A stretch of 64,000 bases of DNA from Perca fluviatilis. Taxonomy: Eukaryota > Chordata > Actinopteri > Perciformes > Percidae. Shown in pieces: positions 1-10,928 of the stretch; position 1 is the first letter of the stretch, and each line of letters opens with the position of its first letter. The notes under the pieces were generated by a model. The model worked only from the letters and a program-made list of their open reading frames with translations. It made no database searches and was not told the DNA's origin. The translations under genes were made by a program, and so were the position numbers. Location of the stretch: positions 2,586,727 through 2,650,726 of the forward strand of contig NC_053119.1 in the NCBI RefSeq assembly GCF_010015445.1. The letters are read 5' to 3'.

Positions 1-2230
1 TTTAAAGTGTTGTCTAAGGTACTAGCCAAACGCCTGGAAAGCGTGATTCCAAACATTGTCTTGCCTGACCAAACAGGCTTTATTCAGGGCCGACACTCTT
101 ACTCAAATCTAAGGAAATTATTCAATGTTATCCACTCGTCCCCGTCCAAGTGCCCTGAAGTAGTTGTTTCACTCGATGCGGAGAAGTGTTTACTCTGCAC
201 CCTCCGAATATTTGGCTTTAAAGATGAATTCATAGCATGGATCAAATTGCTCTATTCCTCCCCCCTTGCAGCTGTGATCTCTAACGGTACCAGATCTGAC
301 TATTTCTCCCTAGGCAGGGGGACAAGGCAGGGCTGCCCGCTCTCCCCCCTCCTGTTTGCCCTAGCAATTGAACCCCTAGCGGGGGCATTGCGCCACTGTA
401 GGGATTTTAGGGGCATTCGTCGCTCTGGACAGGAATTCAAGGTCTCTCTCTATGCGGACGATTTATTATTATACGTTTCTGATCCAGCTCAATCACTCCC
501 CTACATTTTGAATATTCTAAGCCAATTTGGCAGTATCTCGGGGTATAAGCTAAATTTGCAAAAGAGCGAGCTTTTCCCTCTGAACCATGAAGCAATAGCC
601 CTTTCCTCCGGCATCTTCCCCTTCAAGAAAGCCATAGACGGTTTTAAATATCTGGGGATTGAGATTACCCGTTCACTCTCATCGACCTTCTCAAAACATT
701 TCGCTGCGCTCGTGCATCTGTGCAAACAGGATATGAATCGCTGGGCTTCTCTACCACTGTCCTTGGTGGGGAGTGTCAATTTGATTTTTCAATTGGAGTT
801 TTCATCATGCCGAGACAATCTGCGTTCAGTGGTCTGCCCAACTCTGCCCCTGCTTGGCAAAAACTTGAGCTCCAATATCATAGTTAACCATTCAATACGC
901 ATATGGGTTCAATTTAGGAAACACTTTGGGCTTCAAGGAACCTCTATCCTATCCCCTATGAGGTCTAACCACATGTTCCCCCCCTCCTGCACGGATCCTG
1001 CATTCATGCTATGGTCCAACAAAGGGATTAGAGCAATTTATAACTTATACATAGAAGGTACGTTTGCGAGTTTTTCCCAATTATCTGAACTTTATGACTT
1101 GCCTAAGAACCATTTCTTCCAATATTTGCAGGTCAGGAGCTTCACAAAAAAGACATTTGGTTCATTCCCAGATAAACCCGCTCACATATTGATGATATCC
1201 TTGCATTGAAACTAATCAGCAAAGGATTTATTTCGCGGATTTATGATCTCATCAAAAATATTAGCTCATACCCCACCAATCACTTTAAAGAAGCCTGGGA
1301 CTCCGATCTTGGATTAGTTCTAACAGATAACCAATGGGACTCCATATTGAACCTGATACACACTTCTTCTACATCCGCTAAACATGGCCTAATACAGCTG
1401 AAGGTTGTGCATAGGGCCCACTTCACTAATGCCAGACTGGCGAGGATCTACCCAACCCATGATCCCTGTTGCCCTTGGTGTAGGGGCCAACCAGCAGACC
1501 TAATACATATGCTCTGGTCATGCCCAAGTCTTAATTCATTCTGGATGTGTATTTTTAGTTCTTTCAGCAAAATGTTTAAAACCCAATTAGACCCCGACCC
1601 ACTTTGTGCTCTTTTTGGCGTAGCACCAGGAAAATCTCAGGCTCAGCTACCTGATAATGCAGATGTGGTCATAGCATTTACTACACTGATGGCTAGACGC
1701 TTAATCCTTTTGAAGTGGAAACAGCAAGCTCCCCCATCCTTTGCTCAATGGGTGAAGAATGTGATGCACTTTCTACAACTAGAAAAAATTTAATATACGC
1801 TTTAAAGGTCTTCCCAAACATTTAGAATTATATGGAAGCCCTTCTTTACCTTCTTTGACTCTCTTCGAGTCCCCCTTGATGAAGAATAGAGTGGATACCA
1901 TATCAATTTTATTATAGCGAAAGAGTGAAACCCTCCCCCTATCATTTACTTATTTATTATTATTAATTATTATTTTTTTTTTTATTAATTTACTTTTTTT
2001 TCTTATTATTATCTTTTCTTTCTCTGTGTTATATACATATCGTGTCCGTTTATCTTACCTATTAATTGTTTAAAACAATTGATACAATGATGTCTATGGA
2101 ATGGAGGTACTGTATGTTTGTAGCCCTGTGGGTAAGAGGGTGGTGGGTGGGAGTAGTGGAGTTTTCTTTTCTCTCTACTTTTGTACTAACTTTGTTCAAA
2201 AATCAATAAAACATATATAAAAAAAAAAGA
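1..2230 (+). mobile_element. L1/Tx1-like LINE, 3' half
   Basis: Non-LTR retrotransposon cut by the left edge of the window. It holds the C-terminal half of the reverse-transcriptase ORF (7-1793), then an AT-rich 3' UTR with a possible AATAAA near 2204 and a short A-run ending at about 2230. The layout (RT, zinc-knuckle tail, AT-rich UTR, oligo-A) is that of the L1/Tx1 group. The sequence after 2230 belongs to a different repeat block that recurs at 9403, so 2230 is taken as the 3' insertion edge. Confidence 0.85.
7..1793 (+). pseudogene. Reverse transcriptase ORF2 remnant of an L1/Tx1-like LINE
   Basis: The product would copy LINE RNA into DNA at the target site. Visible motifs are the RT core start (LPDQTGFIQGR), the motif A beginning SLDAEK, the motif B region TRQGCPLSPLLF, the catalytic YADD box (about residues 148-151) and a C-terminal zf-RVT-like segment (CCPWCRG...HMLWSCP) near 1465-1530. 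It is damaged. The usual AFDRVEW stretch after SLDAEK is missing, with the ORF staying open. Another stretch is missing near 780-800. A frameshift near 1190-1209 separates residues 1-400 from the next open frame (1206-1793). Family ORF2 proteins are roughly 1200 residues, so the endonuclease half lies off-window. It is a dead copy. Confidence 0.85.
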
Positions 2231-2768
2231 ATGACAAGTGTTCTTGGCAGGAGTTTAAGGAAGAAGACGAACACACACACACACACACACACACAGTGAT
2301 TGGCTCGTGAAATTCATGGGGCTGATTCTGATTAGTTTAACTGAAAAGTGAATGCCTCTAAACAGCTAACTAGTTTTAAGAAGAGAGAGCGGTGATTGAA
2401 GTTATTAGAAGTCTTCCTGAAAGAATTTACGTTATGCTTCATTCCTCTCCCTCCTCTGTCTGCAGCGCCTCCTAGACCCGACAACAATCCACGGAGAGCC
2501 CGGCGGTCTCGCTATGTCCTCTGGGATGTTGTGCGTATAATGAAAGACACTCAAAATAGATATCTGGTGCTGGTCACGATGTCCAAAAGGTTCTGGCGGG
2601 TGTAGCGGATGTTGGCAGATCCCATAGTAGTAAAGCCATTCGTGATTCGTGAGATTTGAGGGCGCCTCCCCCAAACTTGCATTGCTGGTTTGGTCAGCGG
2701 CGTCTCTCCCCTGCTTTGCAATCGGGATGATTCACCCTACTACGAGTTTCTTTACCATCGAAATTACT
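2231..2768. repeat. Duplicated block 1 with a LINE 5'-ORF fragment on the minus strand
   Basis: Nearly identical to 9403-9942 and related, inverted, to 52442-52772. It starts with the cluster unit 'ggcaggagtttaaggaag' and a (CA)n run, then about 470 bp of unique-looking sequence. The minus strand 2674-2432 is open and ends in an arginine-rich stretch ([14 protein letters not shown]). That composition ([17 protein letters not shown] then a basic run) resembles the leader region before the endonuclease in fish LINE ORFs. This is recalled similarity, not a search result. The plus-strand ORF of 69 codons at 2396-2605 is identical in both copies but shows no recognisable domain. Probably a truncated retroelement carried along in a local duplication. 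Confidence 0.6.
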
Positions 2769-3227
2769 TCAAAGCTGTTATATTAAGGTACAAATCTTTA
2801 AAGAGGTTATTTCCATGAACTGGTTTTATATTTTCAATAGTCACCTGTGTTTTCTTTACATTCACGATTGATGAAATTGGTGAAAAAAAGCTTCAAAACT
2901 GGGTCAAAAAATTACAAAATGCCAAAACAAACACGCCAAACCATTTGAAGAGGTAATTTCAACAAAGAAAAGACAGAAAGAGGAGGAAGGGGCAAACATA
3001 TTGGCTCAGAGGAGATAACATCTACAGCAGAATACATATTTAAACTGCATTATATATATGTTTTTATATTTATAACTGTCACTTGAGATTTGCTTTACAT
3101 AAATTAAGAAATGTCTACCATAAATTCACCAGAATGCACAAAGTGAAGTGTTTAAAGTTATTTTTCCTGCCAAGAACACTGTTAATCTTTAATGGGTTTT
3201 ACTTCCTCAGAACTGATCAAACCTTTA
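2769..3227. repeat. AT-rich cluster repeat, shared with 14705-15080
   Basis: No gene is seen. The part from about 2875 ('gcttcaaaactgggtc', 'ccatttgaagaggtaatttc', 'cctgccaagaacactgtt') matches 14705-15080 closely, and its first bases match 52776-52820. It is a low-copy repeat confined to this cluster, lying between the LINE fragment and the promoter-type unit. Confidence 0.55.
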
Positions 3228-3742
3228 ATTCACTTATAGGGACCTGAAACATAACAACCGTGTTGTAATGTTTCGTATTTTCAAGAAATCAAGAAATAGA
3301 GCAAATAAAGCTGGGAGACTTGTCTGATAAAAAACAGTTCCTGTTGATAATAATCAGTTCTTGTTGATAAAAATCAGTTCTTGATAATAATCAGTTCTTC
3401 TTGATAAAAATCAGTTCTTGTGAAGATACATGTTTAGTATCTGGTTAAAGGGGAAGACTAAGAGGAAGATGGCGGAGTGGAATGGGTGGGAATCTATGTG
3501 TACTGTTTAAAAACAAGAAAAATTTCAAACCAGCTTCCTTTTGAACATCCCTGATACAATCTGTAATGTTTGGAATGCTTTTTGAGGTTTGATTAATAGA
3601 CATATATTTGAAAAAAAATCGGTTCTTGTGCAACTTTTAATAACCGTGAGAAAGAGTGTGTTCACTTCTATAGAAACCACTCCTGTTAAAGAATGATATG
3701 TGTTCTTGGCAGGAGGAAGAAGACAAACACACACACACACAA

Positions 3743-3775
<33 letters not shown>

Positions 3776-4075
3776 ACACCCTTTCAGTACATCCAGTCTA
3801 ATCCTAGCATAGTTTATGACAGAATTCCAATGAATAATTCCATAATGACAGCATGAACTTTCTTCATGTGACTTTCCTGGTATCAGACCTGATGATCCAG
3901 AAAATCAACCTTTGGTTTGTTGTTGTTCAGCAGAGTCAAAGCATCAAAAACACCCACACACAAGCTACCCATAGTTTCACTGTGGCATTGTTGGTACAAT
4001 CATTAAATATTGTAGTACAAAATAGGTACATGTTTCATTATGGTACTAGATGTAAAAACATCCATGTAAAAGTAC
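3228..4075 (+). repeat. Cluster unit copy with (CA)n, extended type
   Basis: Begins 'cacttatagggacctgaaac', continues through several 'ttgataaaaatcagttctt' repeats, the 'aataaccgtgagaaagagtg' segment, and the 'ggcaggaggaagaagac' core followed by (CA)n at 3725-3779. It then carries about 290 bp shared with 5815-6010 (through 'gttgttgttcagcagagtca'). The same unit up to the (CA)n run lies immediately upstream of the promoters of genes A (15090-15300) and B (60395-60590). No coding exon of either gene is found downstream here. Confidence 0.6.
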
Positions 4076-4227
4076 TGCAGTAGTAGAGAGAATACTACAG
4101 ACCAATGTGGTACGAGTATATTTATATATAGTATATTTATTTATTTAACCTTTATTTATCCAGGTAAGTCGATTGAGAACAAATTCTCATTTGCAACGAC
4201 GACCTGTCACATTCACACAGTTCCACA

Positions 4228-4406
4228 TTCATACCTGGAAGCTGCCCAGTACCACCACAGTCTGATCTGATCACATTCATACTGGAAGCTGCCCAGTACC
4301 ACCACAGTCTGATCTGATCACATTCATACTGGAAGCTGCCCAGTACCACCACAGTCTGGTCTGATCACATTCATACTGTAAGCTGCCCAGTACCACCACA
4401 GTCTGA
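4228..4406. repeat. 47-bp minisatellite
   Basis: About four copies of a 47-bp unit containing 'ggaagctgcccagtaccacc' and 'acagtctgatctgatcacat'. The last copy has 'actgtaagc' in place of 'actggaagc'. It follows a short 'ccaggtaagtcgattgagaa' segment that also occurs at 7235-7275. The open minus-strand frames here are by-products of the periodicity. Confidence 0.85.
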
Positions 4407-4574
4407 CCTGCTGGCCACTGAGCAGTATATATATATACACAGTACTTTATATATAGTATATATAAATTATACATCTCAATTATCAGTAACGAGTTGGCAG
4501 AATTGGACAAGTAATTCCAAAGGCCTGAATTCATACAGTGCAGTACTGTCAATACTGTAAATAGTCTTAAAGTG
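4407..4574. repeat. AT-rich spacer between minisatellites
   Basis: Short (TA)n-like runs, then 'gagttggcagaattggacaa...cctgaattcatacagtgcag', which recurs at 8650-8710. No gene seen. Confidence 0.5.
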
Positions 4575-5035
4575 GTAAATGGGACCATAGAAGCAGTGTC
4601 TGATAAACAGTAGTACATTAAAGTAAAGGTAGTATGTGGGACCATAGTAACAGTGTCTGATAAACAGTACTACATTACAGTAGTAGTACATGGGACCATA
4701 GTAACAGTGTCTGATAAACAGTAGTATATTACAGTAGTAGTACATGGGACCATAGTAACAGTGTCTGATAAACAGTACTACATTACAGTAGTAGTACATG
4801 GGACCATAGTAACAGTGTCTGATAAACAGTAGTACAGTATTACAGTAGTAGTACATGGGACCATAGTAACAGTGTCTGATAAACAGTAGTACATTACAGT
4901 AGTAGTACATGGGACCATAGTAACAGTGTCTGATAAACAGTAGTACAGTACAGTAGTAGTACACCATAGTAATAAGGGACATAGTAACAGTGTCTGATAA
5001 ACAGTAGTATATTACGAATAGTAATACGTGGGACC
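4575..5035. repeat. 54-bp minisatellite
   Basis: About eight copies of a 54-bp unit with 'accatagtaacagtgtctga' followed by 'taaacagtagtacattacag'. The period is a multiple of three, so the minus strand reads as an open 18-residue repeat (RHCYYGPMYYYCNV...). A single related copy is present at 8745-8790, which may be the ancestral unamplified state. Confidence 0.85.
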
Positions 5036-5481
5036 ATAGTAAATGTAAAAAGTGTAATAAAGAAGAACATTACTAACAGTAAAGGTAGTATGGTATAGTA
5101 ATAGAAGTATACATTACAGTAATGGTATTATGTTTACATAGAACAGGAATAACTGTATTAATGATAATACGTCAGGTACTTATCATTTTGAGTAGTTCTA
5201 TTGATTGACAGTTTGATGATTGCAATGAAAGTACTTGAAATAGTAGTACTTTGATGTTAAGTTGTGTCATATTGAACAGATGATCTTTGTTAAATGAATA
5301 AATGATATCAGCTTTATGTGTATTGTATCCAAGCAATTAACATTTTTTTGGGATAATTTGCATTTGGAATATTGGTTGTGAGTTTTGTGTCTAGAGTTTG
5401 ACACTATAAATAAAGTTGAATTAAATACTGGAGCAATTTCAGAGATAGTTGTTCCCATCAGTCATAGAAACTAACCTTTAT
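5036..5481. repeat. AT-rich cluster repeat
   Basis: No gene. The segment around 5150-5420 ('cttatcattttgagtagttc', 'gtgtattgtatccaagcaat', 'gagttttgtgtctagagttt') recurs at 8950-9240 and 10120-10400. Confidence 0.5.
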
Positions 5482-5742
5482 CTCCACTTATAGAGACCTG
5501 GACCATAAAAACTGGGTTGTAATAATACAGCAAGTAAAGCCGGGATACTTGTTTAATAAAAATCTGTTGTTGTTGATAACAATCAGTTCTTGTTGATAAT
5601 AATCAGTTATTGTGCAACTTTTAATAACCGTGAGAAAGAGAGTGTTCACCTCTATAGGAACCACACCTGTTAAAGAATGCTATGTGTTCTTGGCAGGAGT
5701 TTAAGGAAGAAGACAAACACACACACACGCGTGTGCGCGCAC

Positions 5743-5791
<49 letters not shown>

Positions 5792-6010
5792 ACACACACA
5801 CACCCTTTCAGAACATCCAGTCTAATCCTAGCATCATTTATCACAACATCTCAATGAATAATTCCATAATGACAGCATGAACTTTCTTCATGTGTCTTTC
5901 CTGGTATCAGACCTGATGATCCAGAAGATCAACCTTTGGTTTGTTGTTGTTCAGCAGAGTCAAAGCATCAGCTTTAATATTTGGCTTTTTAATCTGCTGG
6001 CTGCATTGAC
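5482..6010 (+). repeat. Cluster unit copy with (CA)n, extended type
   Basis: Second copy of the unit seen at 3228-4075: 'ttatagagacctggaccata', 'tttaataaccgtgagaaaga', 'ggcaggagtttaaggaagaa', a (CA)n run at 5716-5804 with an embedded (CG)-containing 'acgcgtgtgcgcgc' stretch, and the same downstream sequence to 'cagcagagtcaaagcatcag'. No gene seen. Confidence 0.6.
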
Positions 6011-6599
6011 TTGTGTGGTCAGGACCTCCTCTATCTGGAAAGGGTCCCAAAATAACTCCTGTTGGGATTTGAAACTATAAATAAAGTTAAATTGAATACT
6101 GGAGCAATTTCAAAGATAGTTGTTCCCATCAGTCATAGAAGTTAACCTTTAACTCCACTTATAGAGACCTGGAACATGACAACCGGGTTGTAATGCAGTT
6201 TCATATTTTACAGTTTTTTACAATCACTTTGCTACTAATTTCAGAACCTTGATGTGATTTTTCAAAACTCTAGACACAAAACTCAAAACAGTCATCACTT
6301 GTAACACAGGCTATCCAATGTTCAAAACATTGGATTGTCCATTCATATCTCTAAAGAAGTCTTGCACTTGCACAACCACTGGTTCAAAAAACAAATTTAT
6401 TGTGAAATACCATTGAAACATTACTTTAGATCACCCACACACAAGCTACCCATAGTTTCACTGGGTCATCGTTCGTACAATCATTAAATATTGTAGTACA
6501 AAATAGGTGATACATGTTTCATTATGGTACTACAAGTAAATACATCCCTGTAAAAGTACTGCAGTAGTAGAGAGAATACTACAGACCAATGTGGTATAA
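6011..6599. repeat. Old MITE fragment and cluster repeats
   Basis: No gene. Around 6210-6330 'ttttttacaatcactttgct' and 'caaaactctagacacaaaac' are the reverse complement of 9180-9285 and 10370-10445, which suggests a palindromic DNA element present as fragments. The segment 6430-6600 repeats 3960-4140. Confidence 0.45.
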
Positions 6600-6610
6600 G
6601 TATATATATG

Positions 6611-6654
<44 letters not shown>

Positions 6655-6657
<3 letters not shown>

Positions 6658-7138
6658 TACAGGCCAAACGTTTGGACACACTTTCTCATTCAATGAGTTT
6701 CCTTTTTATTTTTCATGATTATTTAATACATTAAATAGACGAATAAGCATTAGTAAAAAAAACATGTATCTTATATTTTAGATTCCTCAAAGTAGCCACC
6801 CTTTGCTTTTTATTAATAAGGGAAAAAATTCCACTAATGAACCCCTGACAAAGCACACCTGTGAAGGTAAAACCATTTCAGGTGACTACCCTCATGAAGC
6901 TCATTGAGAGAACACCAAGGGTTTGGAGAGTTATCAAAAATGCAAAGGGTGGCTACTTTGAAGAATCTAAAATATAAGACATGTTTTCAGTTATTTCACA
7001 CTTTTTGTTAAGTACATAATTCCATATGTGTTCATTCATAGTTTTGATGCCTTCAGTGAGAATCTACAATGTAAATAGTCATGAAAAATAAAGAAACACA
7101 TTGAATGAGAAGGTGTGTCCAAATTTTGGCCTGTACTG
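6655..7138. mobile_element. Tc1/mariner-type MITE
   Basis: Ends are inverted copies of 'cagtacaggccaaacgtttg' (left) and 'cctgtactg' (right), flanked by TA on both sides (6653-6654 and 7139-7140), and embedded in a (TA)n run. The subterminal regions are also inverted ('ttctcattcaat'/'attgaatgagaa'). There is no transposase ORF, so it depends on another element. A second copy is at 28126-28528. Confidence 0.85.
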
Positions 7139-7140
<2 letters not shown>

Positions 7141-7207
<67 letters not shown>

Positions 7208-7300
7208 CATACACAGTATATATATATATTTATCCAGGTAAGTCGATTGAGAACAAATTCTCATTTGCAACAACAACACACACACACACACACACATATA

Positions 7301-7347
<47 letters not shown>

Positions 7348-7360
7348 AATATATATATAT
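7141..7360. repeat. (TA)n / (CA)n compound microsatellite
   Basis: Long (TA)n at 7144-7204, a short 'gtaagtcgattgagaacaaa' segment, (CA)n at 7274-7296 and another (TA)n up to 7360. The open frames here code only for Tyr/Ile and His/Thr runs and are not genes. Confidence 0.9.
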
Positions 7361-8170
7361 TAGGGCCGGGACTTTAACGCGTTAATTAAGATTAATTAAT
7401 TACAGACTTTAATGCGTTAATTAATTACACACAAAAATTTATTTTTTACACATTTTAATCACACTTATTTTTGCACCGCGGGACATTTCTCACTGGATGA
7501 GTTTCAGCGGACCGATTCTACTGGAGCACCAACTAGCTTTCATGACTTCAGACAACAACAAACCACAGTGAACATGAAAGAAGGAGCTGACGAGACCGCT
7601 TTGGTTGGCCCCGCGGATGGGACATGTTGTTATAAAAAACCAACGGATGGAAGCGTCGATAAGAGAGCATGGTTGTGTGCAAGCTATGCAACAAGGAATT
7701 CACACATCACCGCAGCACATCGAGCCATTTAGCAGCTAGCGTGGACGTTAGCCCGACTCCGAGTACAAGGACCCACACCCAACCTACACTCCACCAGATG
7801 ACTGGTTTAAGGACCAGGGGAACTAAGTCTGAATGGACTTGAAAGTATTGTGTTTTACTAAAGAAGGTCTACCTACCTATAGGCTACCTGAATTTTTGAA
7901 ATGTACTATATTTCTAAATATGCTATTGCTACACTTAATGGCAAAAATTGCACTGGTCTGCTGGACTTGGTTGAACAAAAGTAAACAATATTTTGTTGCT
8001 TAAGCTTATGTATTCAGTCATTCAATGGTATACTACTAAAATCCATGTGAAAAAAATTACTTCTCACTTGTTCCGAGGTCAAATATTTATGCAATTAAAA
8101 TGCGATTATTTTCGATTAATTAATTACAAAGCCTGTAATTAATTAGATTAATTTTTTAATGGAGTCCCGG

Positions 8171-8175
<5 letters not shown>
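7361..8175 (+). mobile_element. Non-autonomous hAT element with BED-finger remnant, copy 1
   Basis: Terminal inverted repeats 'tagggccgggact' and 'agtcccggcccta', with AT-rich subterminal palindromes. Inside, 7671-7730 reads as a short zinc-finger-like piece (CKLCNKEFTHHRSTSSH) as in the BED domain of hAT transposases. No catalytic domain remains. A nearly identical copy lies inverted at 13521-14333. The insertion is in a (TA)n run, so its target duplication cannot be read. Confidence 0.8.
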
Positions 8176-8239
<64 letters not shown>

Positions 8240-8640
8240 TATTATTATGGTTGAAGGGTATGTGATGATGTGGGGGGTATGGTGAAGGGTATGTGATGAT
8301 TTGGGGGGGCTATTTTAATTCCAAAGGCCAAGGGAACTTTATCAGGATGCATAGTATCCTGGATCCATGAAATAACTGGCCTTTATAAATAAAAATCTGC
8401 CGGCCTTTATGGGAATTTAACATAGGGGTGTACTTATTTATGCCCCCTGTATTTTAAGGAAGAACATCTATTTATTTACGATACATTATTCATTCACAAA
8501 GAAAATTGGTGTCCTTAAAGATTGGATTTTTCCTAATTTTTTTAATTAAGGCATTAAGATCAATTTGCAAAAGATGATTTTTTTATTCCTCTTTTTAGTC
8601 AACTTTAGCATGGGTGTCCTAATTTTGTAAATTATATATC
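8176..8640. repeat. (TA)n run and unassigned AT-rich sequence
   Basis: (TA)n at 8175-8233, then about 400 bp with duplicated 'ggtgaagggtatgtgatgat' and no gene or recognisable element. Confidence 0.5.
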
Positions 8641-9402
8641 TCAATCATCAGTAGCGAGTTGGAAGAATTGGACAAGAAATTCCAAGGGCCTGAATCCATA
8701 CAGTGCAGTACTGTCAATACTGTAAATAGTCTGAAAAGTTGGTACATGGGACCATAGAAACAGTGTCTGGTAAACAGTAGTACAGTACAGTAAAGAATGA
8801 TGATGAAATATTACATCCATAGATACTGTATTCTGATTGGTTCATGCTCCACGCTAACTGGTGACAATGAATCTCTGTATCTTGAAACTTTCATGATCTA
8901 AACATGGAATATTGTTTGTCTGTTTCCATACAACCATGTATTAAGAGTAATACATCATGTACTTATCATTTTGACCAGTTGTATGGATTAATAGTTAGAT
9001 GATTGTAATGAAATGAATAGACAATTATCTGAAATGTAATGTGTGAATTGCTTTTTGAAATAGTAGTACTTTGATGTTAAGTTGTATCATATTGAACAAG
9101 TGATCTTTGTTAAATGAACAAATGATCTTTTGTTTATGTGTATTGTATCCAAGCAATTGAAAAAAGTGTTAGAGTTTTGAAAAATGTGTATTTTGATCAT
9201 GGTTGTGAGTTTTGTGTCTAGAGTTTTGAAAAATTACGTCAAGGTTCTGAAATTAGTAGCAAAGTGATTGTAAAAAACTGTAACATCAAGAAATACAGCA
9301 AGTAAAGCTGGGATACTAGTTTAATAAAATCAGTTCTTGTTCAACTTTTAATAACTGTGAGAAAGAGAGTGTTTCCTTCTATTGGAACAACACCTGTTAA
9401 AG
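8641..9402. repeat. Cluster repeat, duplicated at 9943-10450
   Basis: The stretch from about 8795 ('aaagaatgatgatgaaatat', 'gattggttcatgctccac', 'aacatggaatattgtttgtc') to 9285 is repeated at 9955-10445. The two copies are separated by block 2, which implies a duplication of about 1.1 kb. The end (from about 9286) is a copy of the cluster unit. Confidence 0.6.
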
Positions 9403-9942
9403 AATGATAGAGTTCTTGGCAGGAGTTTAAGGAAGAAGACGAACACACACACACACACACACACAGTGATTGGCTCGTGAAATTCATGGGGCTGATTCTG
9501 ATTAGTTTAACCGAAAAGTGAATGCCTCTAAACAGCTAACTAGTTTTAAGAAGAGAGAGCGGTGATTGAAGTTATTAGAAGTCTTCCTGAAAGAATTTAC
9601 GTTATGCTTCATTCCTCTCCCTCCTCTGTCTGCAGCGCCTCCTAGACCCGACAACAATCCACGGAGAGCCCGGCGGTCTCGCTATGTCCTCTGGGATGTT
9701 GTGCGTATAATGAAAGACACTCAAAATAGATATCTGGTGCTGGTCACGATGTCCAAAAGGTTCTGGCGGGTGTAGCGGATGTTGGCAGATCCCATAGTAG
9801 TAAAGCCATTCGTGATTCGTGAGATTTGGAGGGGCGCCACCTCCCAAACTTGCATTGCTGGTTTGGTCAGCGGCGTCTCTCCCCTGCTTTGCAATCGGGA
9901 TGATTCACCCTACTACGAGTTTCTTTACCATCGAAATTACTA
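9403..9942. repeat. Duplicated block 2 with a LINE 5'-ORF fragment on the minus strand
   Basis: Second copy of 2231-2768, differing by a few bases and a slightly different (CA)n length. The minus-strand frame 9847-9602 encodes the same Pro/Arg-rich fragment. The plus-strand 69-codon frame is unchanged, which reflects recent duplication rather than proven selection. Confidence 0.6.
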
Positions 9943-10596
9943 GTAGTACATTAGAGTAAAGAATGATGATGAAATATTACATCCATAGATACTTTATTCT
10001 GATTGGTTCATGCTCCACACTAACTGGTGAGAATGAATCTCGTTATCTTGAAACTTTCATGATCTAAACATGGAATATTGTTTGTCTGTTTCCATAGAGT
10101 CATTAAGAGTAATGCAACAGTTACTCATCATTTTGACCAGTTGTATGGATTGATAGTTAGATGATTTTAATGAAATGAATAGACAATTATCTGAACTGTA
10201 ATGTGTGAATTGCTTTTTGAAATAGTAGTACTTTGATGTTAAGTTGTGTCATATTGAACAGGTGATCTTTGTTAAATGAACAAATGGTCTTAGGTTTATG
10301 TGTATTGTATCCAAGCAATTGAAACAAGTGTTATAGTTTTGGAAAATGTGTATTTTGATCGGTGGTTGTGAGTTTTGTGTCTAGAGTTTTGAAAAATGAC
10401 GTCAAGGTTCTGAAATTAGTTCCAAAGGCATAGTAAAAAACTGTAATGTTTGGCTTATTAATCTGCTGGCTGCATTGACTTGTGTGGTCTAGACCTCTTC
10501 TATCTGGAGTGTGTCCCAAAATAATTCCTGTTGGGATTTGACACTACAAATCTATCTATCTATAAATTGCAGGAACGTCTGTCTGTCTGTCTGGGT

Positions 10597-10679
<83 letters not shown>

Positions 10680-10815
10680 GGTTTTAAGCACATATCTCTC
10701 GAACCGTTAGTCCGATGGATTTCAAACTTGACAGGTGTCTTGGAACGGGCACGTCTAAGTGCAGTGCCAAGTTTGACGTTGTTTGGATAAGAAATGCAAA
10801 AGATATTGTTACATA
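9943..10815. repeat. Cluster repeat and (GT)n microsatellite
   Basis: The repeat shared with 8795-9285 is followed by a unique-looking 100 bp, 'tctgtctgtctgtctgg', a (GT)n run at 10591-10678, and a piece 'atatctctcgaaccgttagt' that looks like an old interspersed repeat. No gene. Confidence 0.55.
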
Positions 10816-10928
10816 CACTACTGGCCAAAAGTTTTAGAACTCCCCAATTTTTTCAGGTTTTTATTGAAATTCATGCAGTTCAATGTCTTATTGTACTCTG
10901 AAATGAAAGAATAGAACAAATGAACAAT

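Noticed and set aside
4476..4982. 168-codon minus-strand frame with 18-residue repeats
   Set aside because: It is simply the 54-bp minisatellite read in a frame without stops.
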